Positions 50,467 to 59,717 of a stretch of 64,000 bases of DNA are shown here, piece by piece. The notes below the pieces were generated by a model. It saw nothing but the letters and a program-made list of their open reading frames with translations. It was not told where the DNA came from and did no database searches. Source of the DNA: Fimenecus sp045613065 (GTDB taxonomy: Bacteria; Bacillota; Clostridia; Oscillospirales; Acutalibacteraceae); the NCBI GenBank assembly GCA_045613065.1, contig JAZLAH010000005.1, forward strand, positions 1 through 64,000. Direction: 5' to 3'. The translations under genes were made by a program, and so were the position numbers. Positions within the stretch are counted from its first letter, which is position 1, and each line of letters begins with the position of its first letter.

Positions 50467-51648
50467 TTATTTGTCCTCCTTTTCAACGCTGTGAGCAAGA
50501 CTTAAAAGTGTGCTTTCACAGAAGTGGTTACCGATAAGCTGAACACCATTTGTAACCATAGCAGGAACACCAACAAGGTTTGCTACTGCTGTAAAGACAC
50601 TTTCATCAAATACTTTGCCAAATGCATCTTTAATATCGTATGATTCGTATTCTGATTTACTGCAAACAGGAGTAAGAACAGCATCAAATTCACTGAATGC
50701 TTTCTGGAGTCCCTCTGCAACAACACGACGAACACGAAGTGATTTATCAAAGCAATCTTTATAACGATTCTTTGAAAGAACATCAGAACCATAAAGGATA
50801 ACTGCCTTTGTAAGGAAGTTAAAGCCCTCTGTTCTTGTGTTTACATATAATTCATCAATGTTTTTGTATTCTTTTGCACGGTAACCGAATTTAACACCGT
50901 CATAACGAGAAACGTTGTTACAAGTTTCAGCACACATAAGAATCTGCCATGCTGTGTTTGCAACTTCAGCCATATCACAGCTGATTTCTACAACCTCAAC
51001 ACCATTTGCACGAAGTGAGTCAGCAAAAGCCATTACCTTTGCTTTTGTTGCATCGTCTGCTTTATCAAGAAGATACTTATTAAGAGCAACTTTCTTACCT
51101 TTTACATCAGCAATAGAGTAATCGTAAGTGTCATTCTTAAGACTTGTACCGTCTTTGCTGTCGTGACCTGCGATAACACCCATAATTTCTTGGATTTTCT
51201 GGGCATCCTTTGCGTAAACACCAATCTGTTCACCTGATGCAGCACAAGAAATTACGCCGTAACGAGAAACTGTACCATAAGTTGGTTTTAAGAAATCAAC
51301 ACCAGCTAAAGCTGCTGCTCTTCTTGTTGCACCGTTCATATCAACACCGAGTGCTGCTTCTACTTCACCATTTGCAATGAGTGTTGCTGCTGAACCCCCA
51401 AGTTTTCCGTCCTGTGGTGCATAGTATGAAAATTCACCAACAAGGTCAAGTCCGAATTCACCGACATTAGTTTTTCCTGCTACTGTGTAACCTTTATCCT
51501 CAAGACGTGTAACTGCTTCAGCACTGAAAAGAGGTTTGAAACCATCCATAATGCGTGAACCTGCTGTTGTAACAACATCTTTAACAAGGATTGTATCGTC
51601 AACTGCAATATTGCCTTTTTCACAAATTTGTGTTGCATAATATTTCAT
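50467..51648 (-). CDS. gatA: GatA-like amidotransferase subunit lacking the catalytic Ser residues
   Basis: A 393-aa protein, about 90 shorter than usual GatA and missing about 55 N-terminal residues. The catalytic Lys is kept (K23, LVKD). The cis-Ser block, normally GGSSGGSAA, reads DGKLGGSAA, so Lys82 stands at the cis-Ser position. The nucleophile block, normally SDTGGSIRQPA, reads VDMNGATRRAA, so Ala107 replaces the Ser. The remaining fold ('KPTYGTVSRYG', 'YDGVKFGYRAKEY', 'YVNTRTEGF') aligns with GatA throughout. It should not hydrolyse glutamine, yet it sits in an intact operon between aspS-gatC and gatB. It probably serves as a scaffold, with free ammonia as donor. Confidence 0.88.
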   Translation of the reverse strand: MKYYATQICEKGNIAVDDTILVKDVVTTAGSRIMDGFKPLFSAEAVTRLEDKGYTVAGKTNVGEFGLDLVGEFSYYAPQDGKLGGSAATLIANGEVEAALGVDMNGATRRAAALAGVDFLKPTYGTVSRYGVISCAASGEQIGVYAKDAQKIQEIMGVIAGHDSKDGTSLKNDTYDYSIADVKGKKVALNKYLLDKADDATKAKVMAFADSLRANGVEVVEISCDMAEVANTAWQILMCAETCNNVSRYDGVKFGYRAKEYKNIDELYVNTRTEGFNFLTKAVILYGSDVLSKNRYKDCFDKSLRVRRVVAEGLQKAFSEFDAVLTPVCSKSEYESYDIKDAFGKVFDESVFTAVANLVGVPAMVTNGVQLIGNHFCESTLLSLAHSVEKEDK

Positions 51649-51659
51649 TACTATTCACC

Positions 51660-53738
51660 TCACTTTACAAGTCTTGGTACTTGCCAGCTGTCTTCGTTTC
51701 TTTCAGGAGCACCTTCGAGAAGGCTGTCTCTTGAGAAGTTCTGTTTACGAATGTCTTCACGAAGTACGTTTTCCATTGGCATAACGTGTACCATTTCTTC
51801 AACATTTTCTGTATCAATATCTTTGAGTTTTGCTTCATTATTAAGCATTGCAGTAAAAATTGACTGCATTACTGTTTCTTCATCTTCTGTAAGAGATAAC
51901 TGATTAAGCTGCTGTGCATTTGAGAAAGTTGAGCGTTTGCCCTGTGCTTTCTTTGAAGCACCACCAACTGCAGCTTGACGCTGTGCAAGAGCACTGCCAT
52001 TACCAAGAAGATGAACATCTTCAAGCTGTTGATTTGTAACTTCACTTGGTGCACCAAGTAACAAGTCCTGAGCATTACCGTTAAGTGGGAATGCAATAAC
52101 ATCAAGAATCTTTTCTTCGTCAGTAAGGAGCATTACCATACGGTCAATACCAGGTGCCATACCTGCGTGAGGAGGAGCACCATACTGGAATGCTGTATAT
52201 AAAGCATTGAAACGCTTTTTGAGTTCTTCCTCATCATAACCTGCAATTTCAAATGCTTTTTTCATAATTTCGTTATCGTGGTTACGAACAGCACCTGAAG
52301 CCAATTCAATACCATTACAAACAAGGTCATACTGATATGCTAAAACTTCAGTAGGGTCCTTTGTAAGGAGTGCTTCCATACCACCTTGAGGCATTGAGAA
52401 TGGGTTGTGAGTGAAGATTGTTTCGCCTGTTTCTTCGTCATTTTCATACATTGGGAAGTCAACAACGAAACAGAATTCGAATGCGTCGTCACGGATTAAG
52501 TCAAGCTGGTTTTTTCCTGCAAGCCAGTTACGAATCATACCAGCCTTTTTCTCTGTGTTATTTTTCTTTTCGTCGCAGATAAAGAAGAGTGTTTCACCCT
52601 CTTTTACACCTGTGAGTTCGGTGATTTCAACTTTCTGTGCATCACTTAAGAATTTTGCAATAGGACCTGCAAAAACGCCATCTTTAAGTGTGATATAACC
52701 AAGACCACCAAGACCAACTTCGTTTGATGTTGCAAATTTAAGTGAGTCTTCAAAGAATTTCTTTGACTTACCTGTACAATCAGCAACGATACCACGAACA
52801 GGTTTACCTTTGAATGCTGGGAAATCAACACCTGCAAAGAAGTCTGTCAAATCACAGATGATAAGTGGGTTACGAAGGTCAGGTTTATCAGAACCATAAA
52901 CCATCATAGCGTCAGCATAAGTGATTCTACGGAATGGTTTAGGTGTAACTTTTTTATCTGTGAATGCTTTGAATGTGTCATAAATCAAATCTTCACAAAC
53001 ATCAAGAACTTCTTCCTGAGTAGCAAAAGCCATTTCAAAGTCAAGCTGATAGAATTCACCAGGTGAACGGTCAGCACGAGCATCTTCGTCACGGAAACAA
53101 GGTGCAACCTGGAAATAACGGTCAAAGCCTGATACCATAAGAAGCTGTTTGAACTGCTGTGGTGCCTGAGGAAGAGCATAGAACTTACCAGGGTGCTTTC
53201 TTGATGGAACAAGGAAGTCACGAGCACCTTCTGGGGAAGATGCAGTAAGGATTGGTGTCTGCATATCAAGGAAGCCTTTTTCTTCCATCTTGTTACGAAG
53301 ATGACGGATAATCATTGAACGCTTAACAAGATTATCGTGGTTCTTTGGATTACGAAGGTCAAGGTAACGATATTTAAGACGAACTTCGTCCTTGCTCTGT
53401 CTTGATGCTCTAACATCAAATGGGAGCATATTTTTACTCTTACCTAAAATCTGTAAACTGCTAGCTACAAGTTCAACATAACCTGTTGCAATTTTTTCGT
53501 TTACTGTGTCAGGGTCACGTTTTTCAACGATACCACTTACTGAAATAACAGTTTCACGATTTACATTTTTTACTAATTCTTCGTTGTGAATAACAACCTG
53601 AGTAACACCCGCATAGTCACGAATGTCAACGAAGATAACGCCACCGTGGTCACGCACAACATCAACCCAACCTGCAAGCTGAACAGTCTGTCCTATGTGC
53701 TTGTCACAGATGTCGTTACAGTATAGTGTTCTGTACAT
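51660..53738 (-). CDS. aspS: Aspartate--tRNA ligase fused to GatC
   Basis: A 692-aa protein. Residues 1-590 are a bacterial-type AspRS: OB-fold anticodon domain, class II motifs ('FRDEDARADRSPGEFYQLDFEMAF', 'GMAPGIDRMVMLL') and a GAD insert between. His31 in VRDHGG is the residue linked to non-discriminating AspRS, able to charge both tRNA-Asp and tRNA-Asn. After a Gly/Ala/Lys linker, residues about 614-692 are GatC ('LTEDEETVM', 'VHVMPMENVLREDI', 'LEGAPERNEDSWQVPRLV'). The fusion ties aspartylation to the amidotransferase. The start at 53738 has GGAGGT; a longer frame upstream runs into the T-box. Confidence 0.93.
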   Translation of the reverse strand: MYRTLYCNDICDKHIGQTVQLAGWVDVVRDHGGVIFVDIRDYAGVTQVVIHNEELVKNVNRETVISVSGIVEKRDPDTVNEKIATGYVELVASSLQILGKSKNMLPFDVRASRQSKDEVRLKYRYLDLRNPKNHDNLVKRSMIIRHLRNKMEEKGFLDMQTPILTASSPEGARDFLVPSRKHPGKFYALPQAPQQFKQLLMVSGFDRYFQVAPCFRDEDARADRSPGEFYQLDFEMAFATQEEVLDVCEDLIYDTFKAFTDKKVTPKPFRRITYADAMMVYGSDKPDLRNPLIICDLTDFFAGVDFPAFKGKPVRGIVADCTGKSKKFFEDSLKFATSNEVGLGGLGYITLKDGVFAGPIAKFLSDAQKVEITELTGVKEGETLFFICDEKKNNTEKKAGMIRNWLAGKNQLDLIRDDAFEFCFVVDFPMYENDEETGETIFTHNPFSMPQGGMEALLTKDPTEVLAYQYDLVCNGIELASGAVRNHDNEIMKKAFEIAGYDEEELKKRFNALYTAFQYGAPPHAGMAPGIDRMVMLLTDEEKILDVIAFPLNGNAQDLLLGAPSEVTNQQLEDVHLLGNGSALAQRQAAVGGASKKAQGKRSTFSNAQQLNQLSLTEDEETVMQSIFTAMLNNEAKLKDIDTENVEEMVHVMPMENVLREDIRKQNFSRDSLLEGAPERNEDSWQVPRLVK

Positions 53739-53762
53739 AGTTTTTACCTCCAATTTATTTCC

Positions 53763-53990
53763 CGAAACAAAATAAAAAGCCCCGGGAATACTTAAAATAT
53801 TCCCGGGACGAGTAATTAAAAAATAAATACCCGCGGTGCCACCCGCATTGACTTGCAAAAAAGCAAATCCTCTTTTAAATATTAAATTAGTATTGCATTT
53901 GAAGTGTTCCCAAAGCTTACTACTCATCTCAAACACGCTTTCAGTCGGTGACGCGTTCTCCCTGACAGACTTTCCATAAAAGCTGAGTCT
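53763..53990 (-). promoter_or_regulatory. T-box leader of the aspS-gatC/gatA/gatB operon
   Basis: The minus-strand leader has a T-box core, GGGTGGCACCGCGG (53830-53844), preceded by stem I-like elements (CAGGGAGA..., GGGAACACTTC) and followed by a terminator (TATTCCCGGG at 53798-53807 with CCCGGGAATA at 53781-53790, then GCTTTTTATTTT). Uncharged tRNA should stabilise the antiterminator and open the operon. The specifier codon (Asn or Asp expected) could not be assigned by eye. Confidence 0.9.
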
Positions 53991-53999
53991 TCAATAGGT

Positions 54000-54027
54000 A
54001 TTATAACAAAATTTCAATTTTTGTCAA
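54000..54027 (-). promoter_or_regulatory. Promoter of the T-box/aspS operon
   Basis: Minus strand: TTGACA, 16-nt spacer, TATAAT. The start site would fall about 7 nt downstream, at the 5' end of the T-box leader. Confidence 0.75.
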
Positions 54028-54072
54028 CCAAATTTTCATTATTTATAGTATGCAAAATATATCCTTTTATAC

Positions 54073-54105
54073 ACAAAAATCCCACGAAGAAATCTCCGTG
54101 GGATT
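54073..54105 (-). terminator. Terminator of the GH3 gene
   Basis: AATCCCACG / CGTGGGATT 9-bp stem; the minus-strand tail is TTTTGTG. Confidence 0.75.
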
Positions 54106-54112
54106 AGGTATG

Positions 54113-56554
54113 TTAGATTTGCTTTAATTTACCAAGATTCTTGATAAGGTTTGGAATACCCTTGAAGATAATCTTGAGACCCTGAGCCATCTTGTCTTCG
54201 TGAAGAATAAGGATAAGACCCTCAGCCATTTCAGGACTGAAAAGACCAAAGCTCATTGAGATAAAGTTCTTGATTGGAAGCTGTGTAGCAACAGCACCAG
54301 CCATTGTGTCAGCACCAAGGAGCTTGATAAGGAGTCTGTAAATTCTGCCACCCCATTTGCTATCCTGAGCATCCTCAATTGTATTAAGGAGTGTGAATGG
54401 AGCGTTCTTATCTCTTACTGATGGTGGTAATTCTTTACCATAAACTGCTTCAAATTCGTTAGTAGGAACGTTCATAATGTTTGCACCATAGTATGATGGA
54501 GCAGTCTTGCTGTAATCAGGAACAGTTGCTTCAACAGTTGATTCAACGTAAACGTTAGCTTCGAGTCTGATGTCACGGCTTGATGCACCAATAAGAATCT
54601 TGAAGTCACCACTTTCAACGTGCCAGTCACCAAGTTCAACGTTATAGTAAGCAAATGCACGTTTGCAAAGTTCAACTGAAACTTCCTTTTCTTCACCAGC
54701 TTTTAAGAATACTTTCTTAAAGCCACGAAGTTCCTTAACAGGACGATAAATTGTGCTTTCTACGTCGTTTACATAAATCTGAGCAACTTCAGCACCGTCA
54801 ACAGCACCTGTGTTCTTAATCTTAAATGAAACAGTAACTGTGTCAGTATCCTTAATCTTATCAGCAGAAACCTTTACATCACTGTATTCGAATGTTGTGT
54901 ATGAAAGACCATGACCGAATGGGAATGCAACAGGCTTGTTTGCTGTGTCATAGTATTTGTATCCAACATAAACGCCTTCTCTGTATTCAACTGAAACAGA
55001 TGTACCAGGGAAGTAGTTGTGGCTTGAGTTGTCTTCAAGTGCAAGTGGATATGTTTCACTGAGCTTACCACTTGGGTTAACATCACCGAAGATAATGTCA
55101 CAAACAGCACTGCCACCAGCCTGACCTGTAAGGAACATATTGAGGATAGCAGGAACTTTGTCAGCCCAAGGCATTGCAACAGATGCACCACCTGAAAGAA
55201 CAACAATTGTGTTAGGGTTAACCTTAAGAACTTCTTCAACAAGAGTGTTGTGGATTGGTGGAAGGTTGATGTGGCTTCTGTCGTTGCCTTCTGTTTCATA
55301 TTCATCAGTAAGACCAACGAATACAAGAGCAACATCAGCATCCTTTGCCTTGTTCTTTGCTTCAATAACCATTTCCATTTCTTTCTTGTTTTTGCCCTTG
55401 AGTGTGTATCCAGGAGCAAATGAGAAGTTAACTCCCATTTCCTTCATTGTGTCATAAGCAGAATCAAGCTTGATTGGGTTGATAAGTGATGAACCAGCAC
55501 CCTGATAACGAGGTGTGTGTGCCATTTCACCGATAAGAGCAATCTTTGCGTCTTTCTTAAGTGGAAGAACATTGTTATCATTCTTCATAAGAACCATACA
55601 CTGACCTGCAATTTCACGAGCAAGGTTATGGTGAGCATCACTATCATATGTATGTGGTTTGCCAAGCACAGGCTCAGCTTTCTTTGTCATTTCGATAATC
55701 TTGTCACAAGCAGCGTCAAGAACTGCTACATCAAGAGTGCCATCGTTTACAGCGTCGATAATAAGCTTTGTACCGATACCTGAAGATGTTGGCATTTCGA
55801 TTTCCTGACCAGCAATAAGACCAGGAACTCTTTCGTTTTCTGCACCCCAGTCAGTAATAACTACGCCTTCAAAGCCCCAGTCATCACGAAGAACATCAGT
55901 AAGAAGCCACTTGTTTTCAGCAGCATAAGTACCGTTAACTCTGTTGTAAGAGTTCATAATTGTCCAAGGCTGAGCTTTTTTAACTGCAATTTCAAATGGG
56001 AGAAGATATGTTTCACGAAGTGTTCTTTCGTCAACAACTGCGTTAACAGTCATACGACGAGTTTCCTGATTGTTTGCAGCATAGTGCTTAAGAGATGTAC
56101 CAACACCCTTACTCTGGACACCGTTTACGAATGCAGCAGACATTTCACCAGCGAGAACACCGTCTTCTGAGAAATATTCAAAGTTACGACCACAAAGAGG
56201 TGAACGCTTGATATTTGTACCAGGTCCTAAAAGAACAGATACCTTTTCCTTTAAACATTCTTCACCGAGAGCTTCACCCATCTTGTAAAGAAGGTCAGTA
56301 TCCCATGAACAAGCAGTTGCAGAAGCTGTTGGGAAACAGATTGCAGGAACACCTTTCAAAAGATTTGTTTCACCCTTTGGTGTATCACCTGGGTCACCTT
56401 TTTTACGAATACCGTGAGGTCCGTCGTTAAGGCTGATTGATTTGATACCCACTCTCTCAACAGGTTGTGAGTGCCAGTAGTCAAGACCGTCACAAAGACT
56501 TGCTTTTTCTTCAAGTGTCATCTTTGCGATGATGTCAGCGTGTTTAAGAGCCAT
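54113..56554 (-). CDS. GH3 beta-glucosidase
   Basis: An 813-aa cytosolic enzyme. The N-terminal TIM barrel has 'SLNDGPHGIR', 'GPGTNIKRSPLCGRNFEYFSED', 'KHYAANNQET' and the nucleophile Asp235 in VVITDWGAEN. An alpha/beta sandwich follows ('FVGLTDEYETEGNDR', 'VVLSGGASVAMPW'), then a fibronectin III-like domain ('FPFGHGLSYTTFEYS'). The last about 120 residues extend the usual end with a mostly helical segment ('FSPEMAEGLILIL ... LIKNLGKL') not seen in standard GH3. The start at 56554 has GAAGGAG. It cleaves beta-glucosides (or xylosides); a single gene. Confidence 0.93.
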   Translation of the reverse strand: MALKHADIIAKMTLEEKASLCDGLDYWHSQPVERVGIKSISLNDGPHGIRKKGDPGDTPKGETNLLKGVPAICFPTASATACSWDTDLLYKMGEALGEECLKEKVSVLLGPGTNIKRSPLCGRNFEYFSEDGVLAGEMSAAFVNGVQSKGVGTSLKHYAANNQETRRMTVNAVVDERTLRETYLLPFEIAVKKAQPWTIMNSYNRVNGTYAAENKWLLTDVLRDDWGFEGVVITDWGAENERVPGLIAGQEIEMPTSSGIGTKLIIDAVNDGTLDVAVLDAACDKIIEMTKKAEPVLGKPHTYDSDAHHNLAREIAGQCMVLMKNDNNVLPLKKDAKIALIGEMAHTPRYQGAGSSLINPIKLDSAYDTMKEMGVNFSFAPGYTLKGKNKKEMEMVIEAKNKAKDADVALVFVGLTDEYETEGNDRSHINLPPIHNTLVEEVLKVNPNTIVVLSGGASVAMPWADKVPAILNMFLTGQAGGSAVCDIIFGDVNPSGKLSETYPLALEDNSSHNYFPGTSVSVEYREGVYVGYKYYDTANKPVAFPFGHGLSYTTFEYSDVKVSADKIKDTDTVTVSFKIKNTGAVDGAEVAQIYVNDVESTIYRPVKELRGFKKVFLKAGEEKEVSVELCKRAFAYYNVELGDWHVESGDFKILIGASSRDIRLEANVYVESTVEATVPDYSKTAPSYYGANIMNVPTNEFEAVYGKELPPSVRDKNAPFTLLNTIEDAQDSKWGGRIYRLLIKLLGADTMAGAVATQLPIKNFISMSFGLFSPEMAEGLILILHEDKMAQGLKIIFKGIPNLIKNLGKLKQI

Positions 56555-56605
56555 AATTATTCTCCTTCTCAAAAGTATATTTTAAGTTATTTAATACCAT
56601 CTTAT

Positions 56606-56634
56606 ATAATACAATAGTTTAGTAATTATTGCAA
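56606..56634 (-). promoter_or_regulatory. Promoter of the GH3 gene
   Basis: Minus strand: TTGCAA, 17-nt spacer, TATTAT. Confidence 0.6.
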
Positions 56635-56658
56635 GTGTTTTGGATTATATCTGTCACC

Positions 56659-58005
56659 CTACTCGTCAGTTTCCTCTGAAAGTCCGTCAAATAACAGCTT
56701 TTCAGCGGTTGGGGCGTCGATTTCTTCAATATTTTTAAGTTTTCTGCGGATAAAGAGGTTTTTACGTTCAGCATCTTCAAGTGTTTTTCCTGCTTCGTCA
56801 ACCTTTTTCTTCGCCTTACTAAGTAAGTCACCGAATTTTTCATACTGAACCTTTGCTGCACCAAGAAGCTGACGGACTTCGTTGGCTTTTTCGTTAATAG
56901 CAACTGTTTTAAAGCCCATTGAAAGTGAATTAAGAAGTGCAGTAACTGTTGTAGGACCTGCAATCATAATGTTATATTCGTTCTGAATTTTTTCAGGCAA
57001 TCCTGTTCTTGATGACGCAATTTCAGCATAAAGACCTTCAGTTGCAAGATACATAATTGCAAAAGGTGTTGTGTTTGGCACGTGTATGTATTTTGCAATT
57101 GATTTTGCTTCACTTAAAACTCTGCTTTCAAGTTCTTTTCTTGCTTGTTTTACTGCTTCTGCATCTGCTCGGTCAGCAGCATCACAAAGACGGACATAGT
57201 CTTCCATAGGGAATTTTGAGTCAACAGGAAGAAGAATGTCTTTACCATCTTTTTCACTTGATGGAATACGGATAGCAAATTCAACTCGGTCAAGGGAATT
57301 TGGAACAGTAGCCACATTCTTTTCAAACATATTTGGAATTGTCTGGTTTAAAATGCCTTCTAATTGCACTTCAGCCCATGTTCCTCTTGCTTTGACGTTA
57401 GTAAGAACACGATTAAGTGCAGTAACATTTTCTGTAACACCTGTTGAAAGTGTCTGCATTTCACCAAGAGATTTGTAAAGGTTTTCAAGCTGCTCCGAAA
57501 CTGTTTTGAACGAAGAATTAAGTCGTGTTGTAAGGGTTGATGTGAGTTTTTCGTCAACAGTTACTCTCATTTCCTCAAGTTTCTTTTCGTTTGATTCCTG
57601 CATTTTTGTAATAGAAGATTCAAGAACTCTGTTTTGCTTTTCATTTTGTTCAGCGTTTTTGTCACGGATAGAAAGAAGCATTTCATTCATTTTTTCACGG
57701 TGTTCATAATTGCCCTTATTCATATTGTCAATTCGTTGTGACATATCTTCAAGGCTTTTTTGCACATCATGACGGATTTCTTTATTAGAATTCTGATTTT
57801 CAACACGGATACGATGAAATTCATCACCCATACTTTTGTTTATGTAATCAAGCTTGTTTTCAAGAGATTTAATCTCATCATTATCTTCTTTATCTGATTC
57901 TTTGATTACCTTTGTGAGCTTGCCTATATAAAAGGCAAAAATAATAAAGCTGATTGCTATTATAACAGCGCCAATTAAACGGAATATTTCAAACCATAAA
58001 TCCAT
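56659..58005 (-). CDS. rmuC: RmuC-family protein (DNA recombination/anti-inversion)
   Basis: A 448-aa protein. An N-terminal membrane helix (about 8-28) is followed by a long coiled coil (about 35-190) rich in Glu/Lys/Arg/Asn, and then the RmuC domain with 'RGTWAEVQLEGIL', 'LPVDSKFPMEDY', 'IAKYIHVPNTTPFAIMYLATEGLYAE' and 'IMIAGPTTVTALLNSLSMGF'. RmuC limits inversions at short inverted repeats in E. coli and is thought to have a nuclease-like core. The start at 58005 has AAGGAG; the frame opens earlier without a site. Confidence 0.92.
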   Translation of the reverse strand: MDLWFEIFRLIGAVIIAISFIIFAFYIGKLTKVIKESDKEDNDEIKSLENKLDYINKSMGDEFHRIRVENQNSNKEIRHDVQKSLEDMSQRIDNMNKGNYEHREKMNEMLLSIRDKNAEQNEKQNRVLESSITKMQESNEKKLEEMRVTVDEKLTSTLTTRLNSSFKTVSEQLENLYKSLGEMQTLSTGVTENVTALNRVLTNVKARGTWAEVQLEGILNQTIPNMFEKNVATVPNSLDRVEFAIRIPSSEKDGKDILLPVDSKFPMEDYVRLCDAADRADAEAVKQARKELESRVLSEAKSIAKYIHVPNTTPFAIMYLATEGLYAEIASSRTGLPEKIQNEYNIMIAGPTTVTALLNSLSMGFKTVAINEKANEVRQLLGAAKVQYEKFGDLLSKAKKKVDEAGKTLEDAERKNLFIRRKLKNIEEIDAPTAEKLLFDGLSEETDE

Positions 58006-58139
58006 AATTTTCTCCTTATACATATAAATATATTTTATTATAACAAAAGAATACAATAAATGCGAGTTTTTTGTAAAAATTTTTTCTCAAAATATAGCCT
58101 TATTTCTTATTATTTGATATAATGAAAAAGGTGAATAAA

Positions 58140-59717
58140 ATGATTAAGAAAATTTTTGCAATTTTAATATCAACAATTCTGCTTATTACTTGTTTGGCAG
58201 GTTGTTCAGAAGAAAATGAAATATATCTCTCTGGTGCTGTTGATGAAATGCCTCGATATTTTGACCCACAGGTGTCAGCATCAACAAGTGAAAAAATAGT
58301 AGCTGTTAATATTTTTGACGGTCTTTTTAAACTTGACGAAAACGGCGAACCACAGAAGTGTATGGTTAAGGATTACAAGGTTTCTGCGGATGGACTTGTT
58401 TATACTTTTTACCTTAAGGAAAATATGAAATATTATATTTCAGGTGAGGTTAAGGCTTTTCTTGAGGAGAATGAAAAAACAATTGAGGGAAGAGTTACTG
58501 CAAAGGACTTTGTGTTTGGTATAACAAGAGCAATTTTGCCTGAAACCCATTCCCAGAATTACAGTTTATTAAGCATTATAAAAAATGCTGATAAAGTACA
58601 TAGTGGTAAAATGTCAGCAAACGAACTTGGAATAAAAGCTATAAATGACTATACTCTTGAAATTACTCTCGAAGAAAAGTCTTCAGAATTTCTCTATTCT
58701 CTTTCACAGCCTGTTTCATTCCCTTGTGATGAGGAATTCTTTAACCTTACAGATGGCAGATATGGTCTTGATGAAGAATACATAATTTCAAATGGTTGTT
58801 TCTATCTTTCTGATATCAAAGATGGTGAATCAGTTCGTTTTTCAAAGAGTCAGGAATATGCAGGTGACTTTGGCACAATTGTCACATCAGTAAGACTCCA
58901 TATGAATTCTGATGAAATTGATATTGCTAAAAAAGTTGATGACAAGACATATGATTTAGGCTTTTTTGTAAGTGAAGATGCAAAGGATGAACTTGGCAGA
59001 AGAACTCAGAAGACTAATCTCCAGAACATCACAACTGCACTTGTTTTCAATATGAACAAACAGGCTCTTCAAAATGTGAAACTTCGAACAGGTCTTGTTG
59101 GCAGTATTGATTTTGCAACAATAACAGAATCAAAAATAACAAACCTTGTTCCATCAGGATATAAAATGTCAGGTGGTAAGGTTGAAACAGTATCATATAA
59201 TATTGAAAATGCAAGAAAGAATATGATTTCAGCATTTGAAGAATTGGAACTTGATAACCTTACAATAAGTATCCTTTGTACAGAAGAAAATGAAGAAATG
59301 GCAAAGGCTATTGTAAATTGCTGGCAGACAAATATCGGTGTTGAACTTAATGGTACAATAACTGTTGCGAAAGAAGACGAGTACTACTCAAAAATTAAAT
59401 CAGGTGAATATAGTATTGTGATTTATAACTTGACAGTTGACTCTGACAAATCAGCTGATTTCTTATCAATGTTCAAATCTGACAGCAAGTACAATGTTTT
59501 CGGTTATGCATCAGAAGAATATGATAGAATGATAACTGATTTAAATAGCAATCCTACAAAAGAAAAAGTGGTTTCTTGTGAAAGTCATTTACTGAAAAAT
59601 GCAGTAGCAGTGCCTGTGAATTACAAGAACACCATTTTTGCAGTTGCAAAAGACACAAGCGGAGTATATTCAGCAGGGGACAGAGCAAACATTTATTTCT
59701 ATAAAGGACAAAAATGA
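58140..59717 (+). CDS. Solute-binding lipoprotein, OppA/DppA type
   Basis: A 525-aa protein with a lipobox (LAGC, Cys about 22) and the SBP family 5 fold: 'PRYFDPQVSAS', 'VNIFDGLFKLDENGE', 'VTAKDFVFGITRAILPETHS', 'YSIVIYNLTVDS'. It binds oligopeptides (or other solutes) outside the membrane for an ABC importer. No permease or ATPase genes are nearby, so its partner must be elsewhere. The start at 58140 follows AAAGGTGA; six more codons upstream are in frame. VanZ begins inside its stop region. Confidence 0.9.
   Translation: MIKKIFAILISTILLITCLAGCSEENEIYLSGAVDEMPRYFDPQVSASTSEKIVAVNIFDGLFKLDENGEPQKCMVKDYKVSADGLVYTFYLKENMKYYISGEVKAFLEENEKTIEGRVTAKDFVFGITRAILPETHSQNYSLLSIIKNADKVHSGKMSANELGIKAINDYTLEITLEEKSSEFLYSLSQPVSFPCDEEFFNLTDGRYGLDEEYIISNGCFYLSDIKDGESVRFSKSQEYAGDFGTIVTSVRLHMNSDEIDIAKKVDDKTYDLGFFVSEDAKDELGRRTQKTNLQNITTALVFNMNKQALQNVKLRTGLVGSIDFATITESKITNLVPSGYKMSGGKVETVSYNIENARKNMISAFEELELDNLTISILCTEENEEMAKAIVNCWQTNIGVELNGTITVAKEDEYYSKIKSGEYSIVIYNLTVDSDKSADFLSMFKSDSKYNVFGYASEEYDRMITDLNSNPTKEKVVSCESHLLKNAVAVPVNYKNTIFAVAKDTSGVYSAGDRANIYFYKGQK

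Noticed and set aside
50467..51648. GatA as a sequencing frameshift product
   Set aside because: The frame is continuous, flanked by correctly spaced genes, and the changed motif positions are substitutions within aligned sequence, not shifts.
54874..55419. 181-codon frame inside the GH3 gene in another frame
   Set aside because: Leu/Thr/His-rich shadow of a strongly coding gene.
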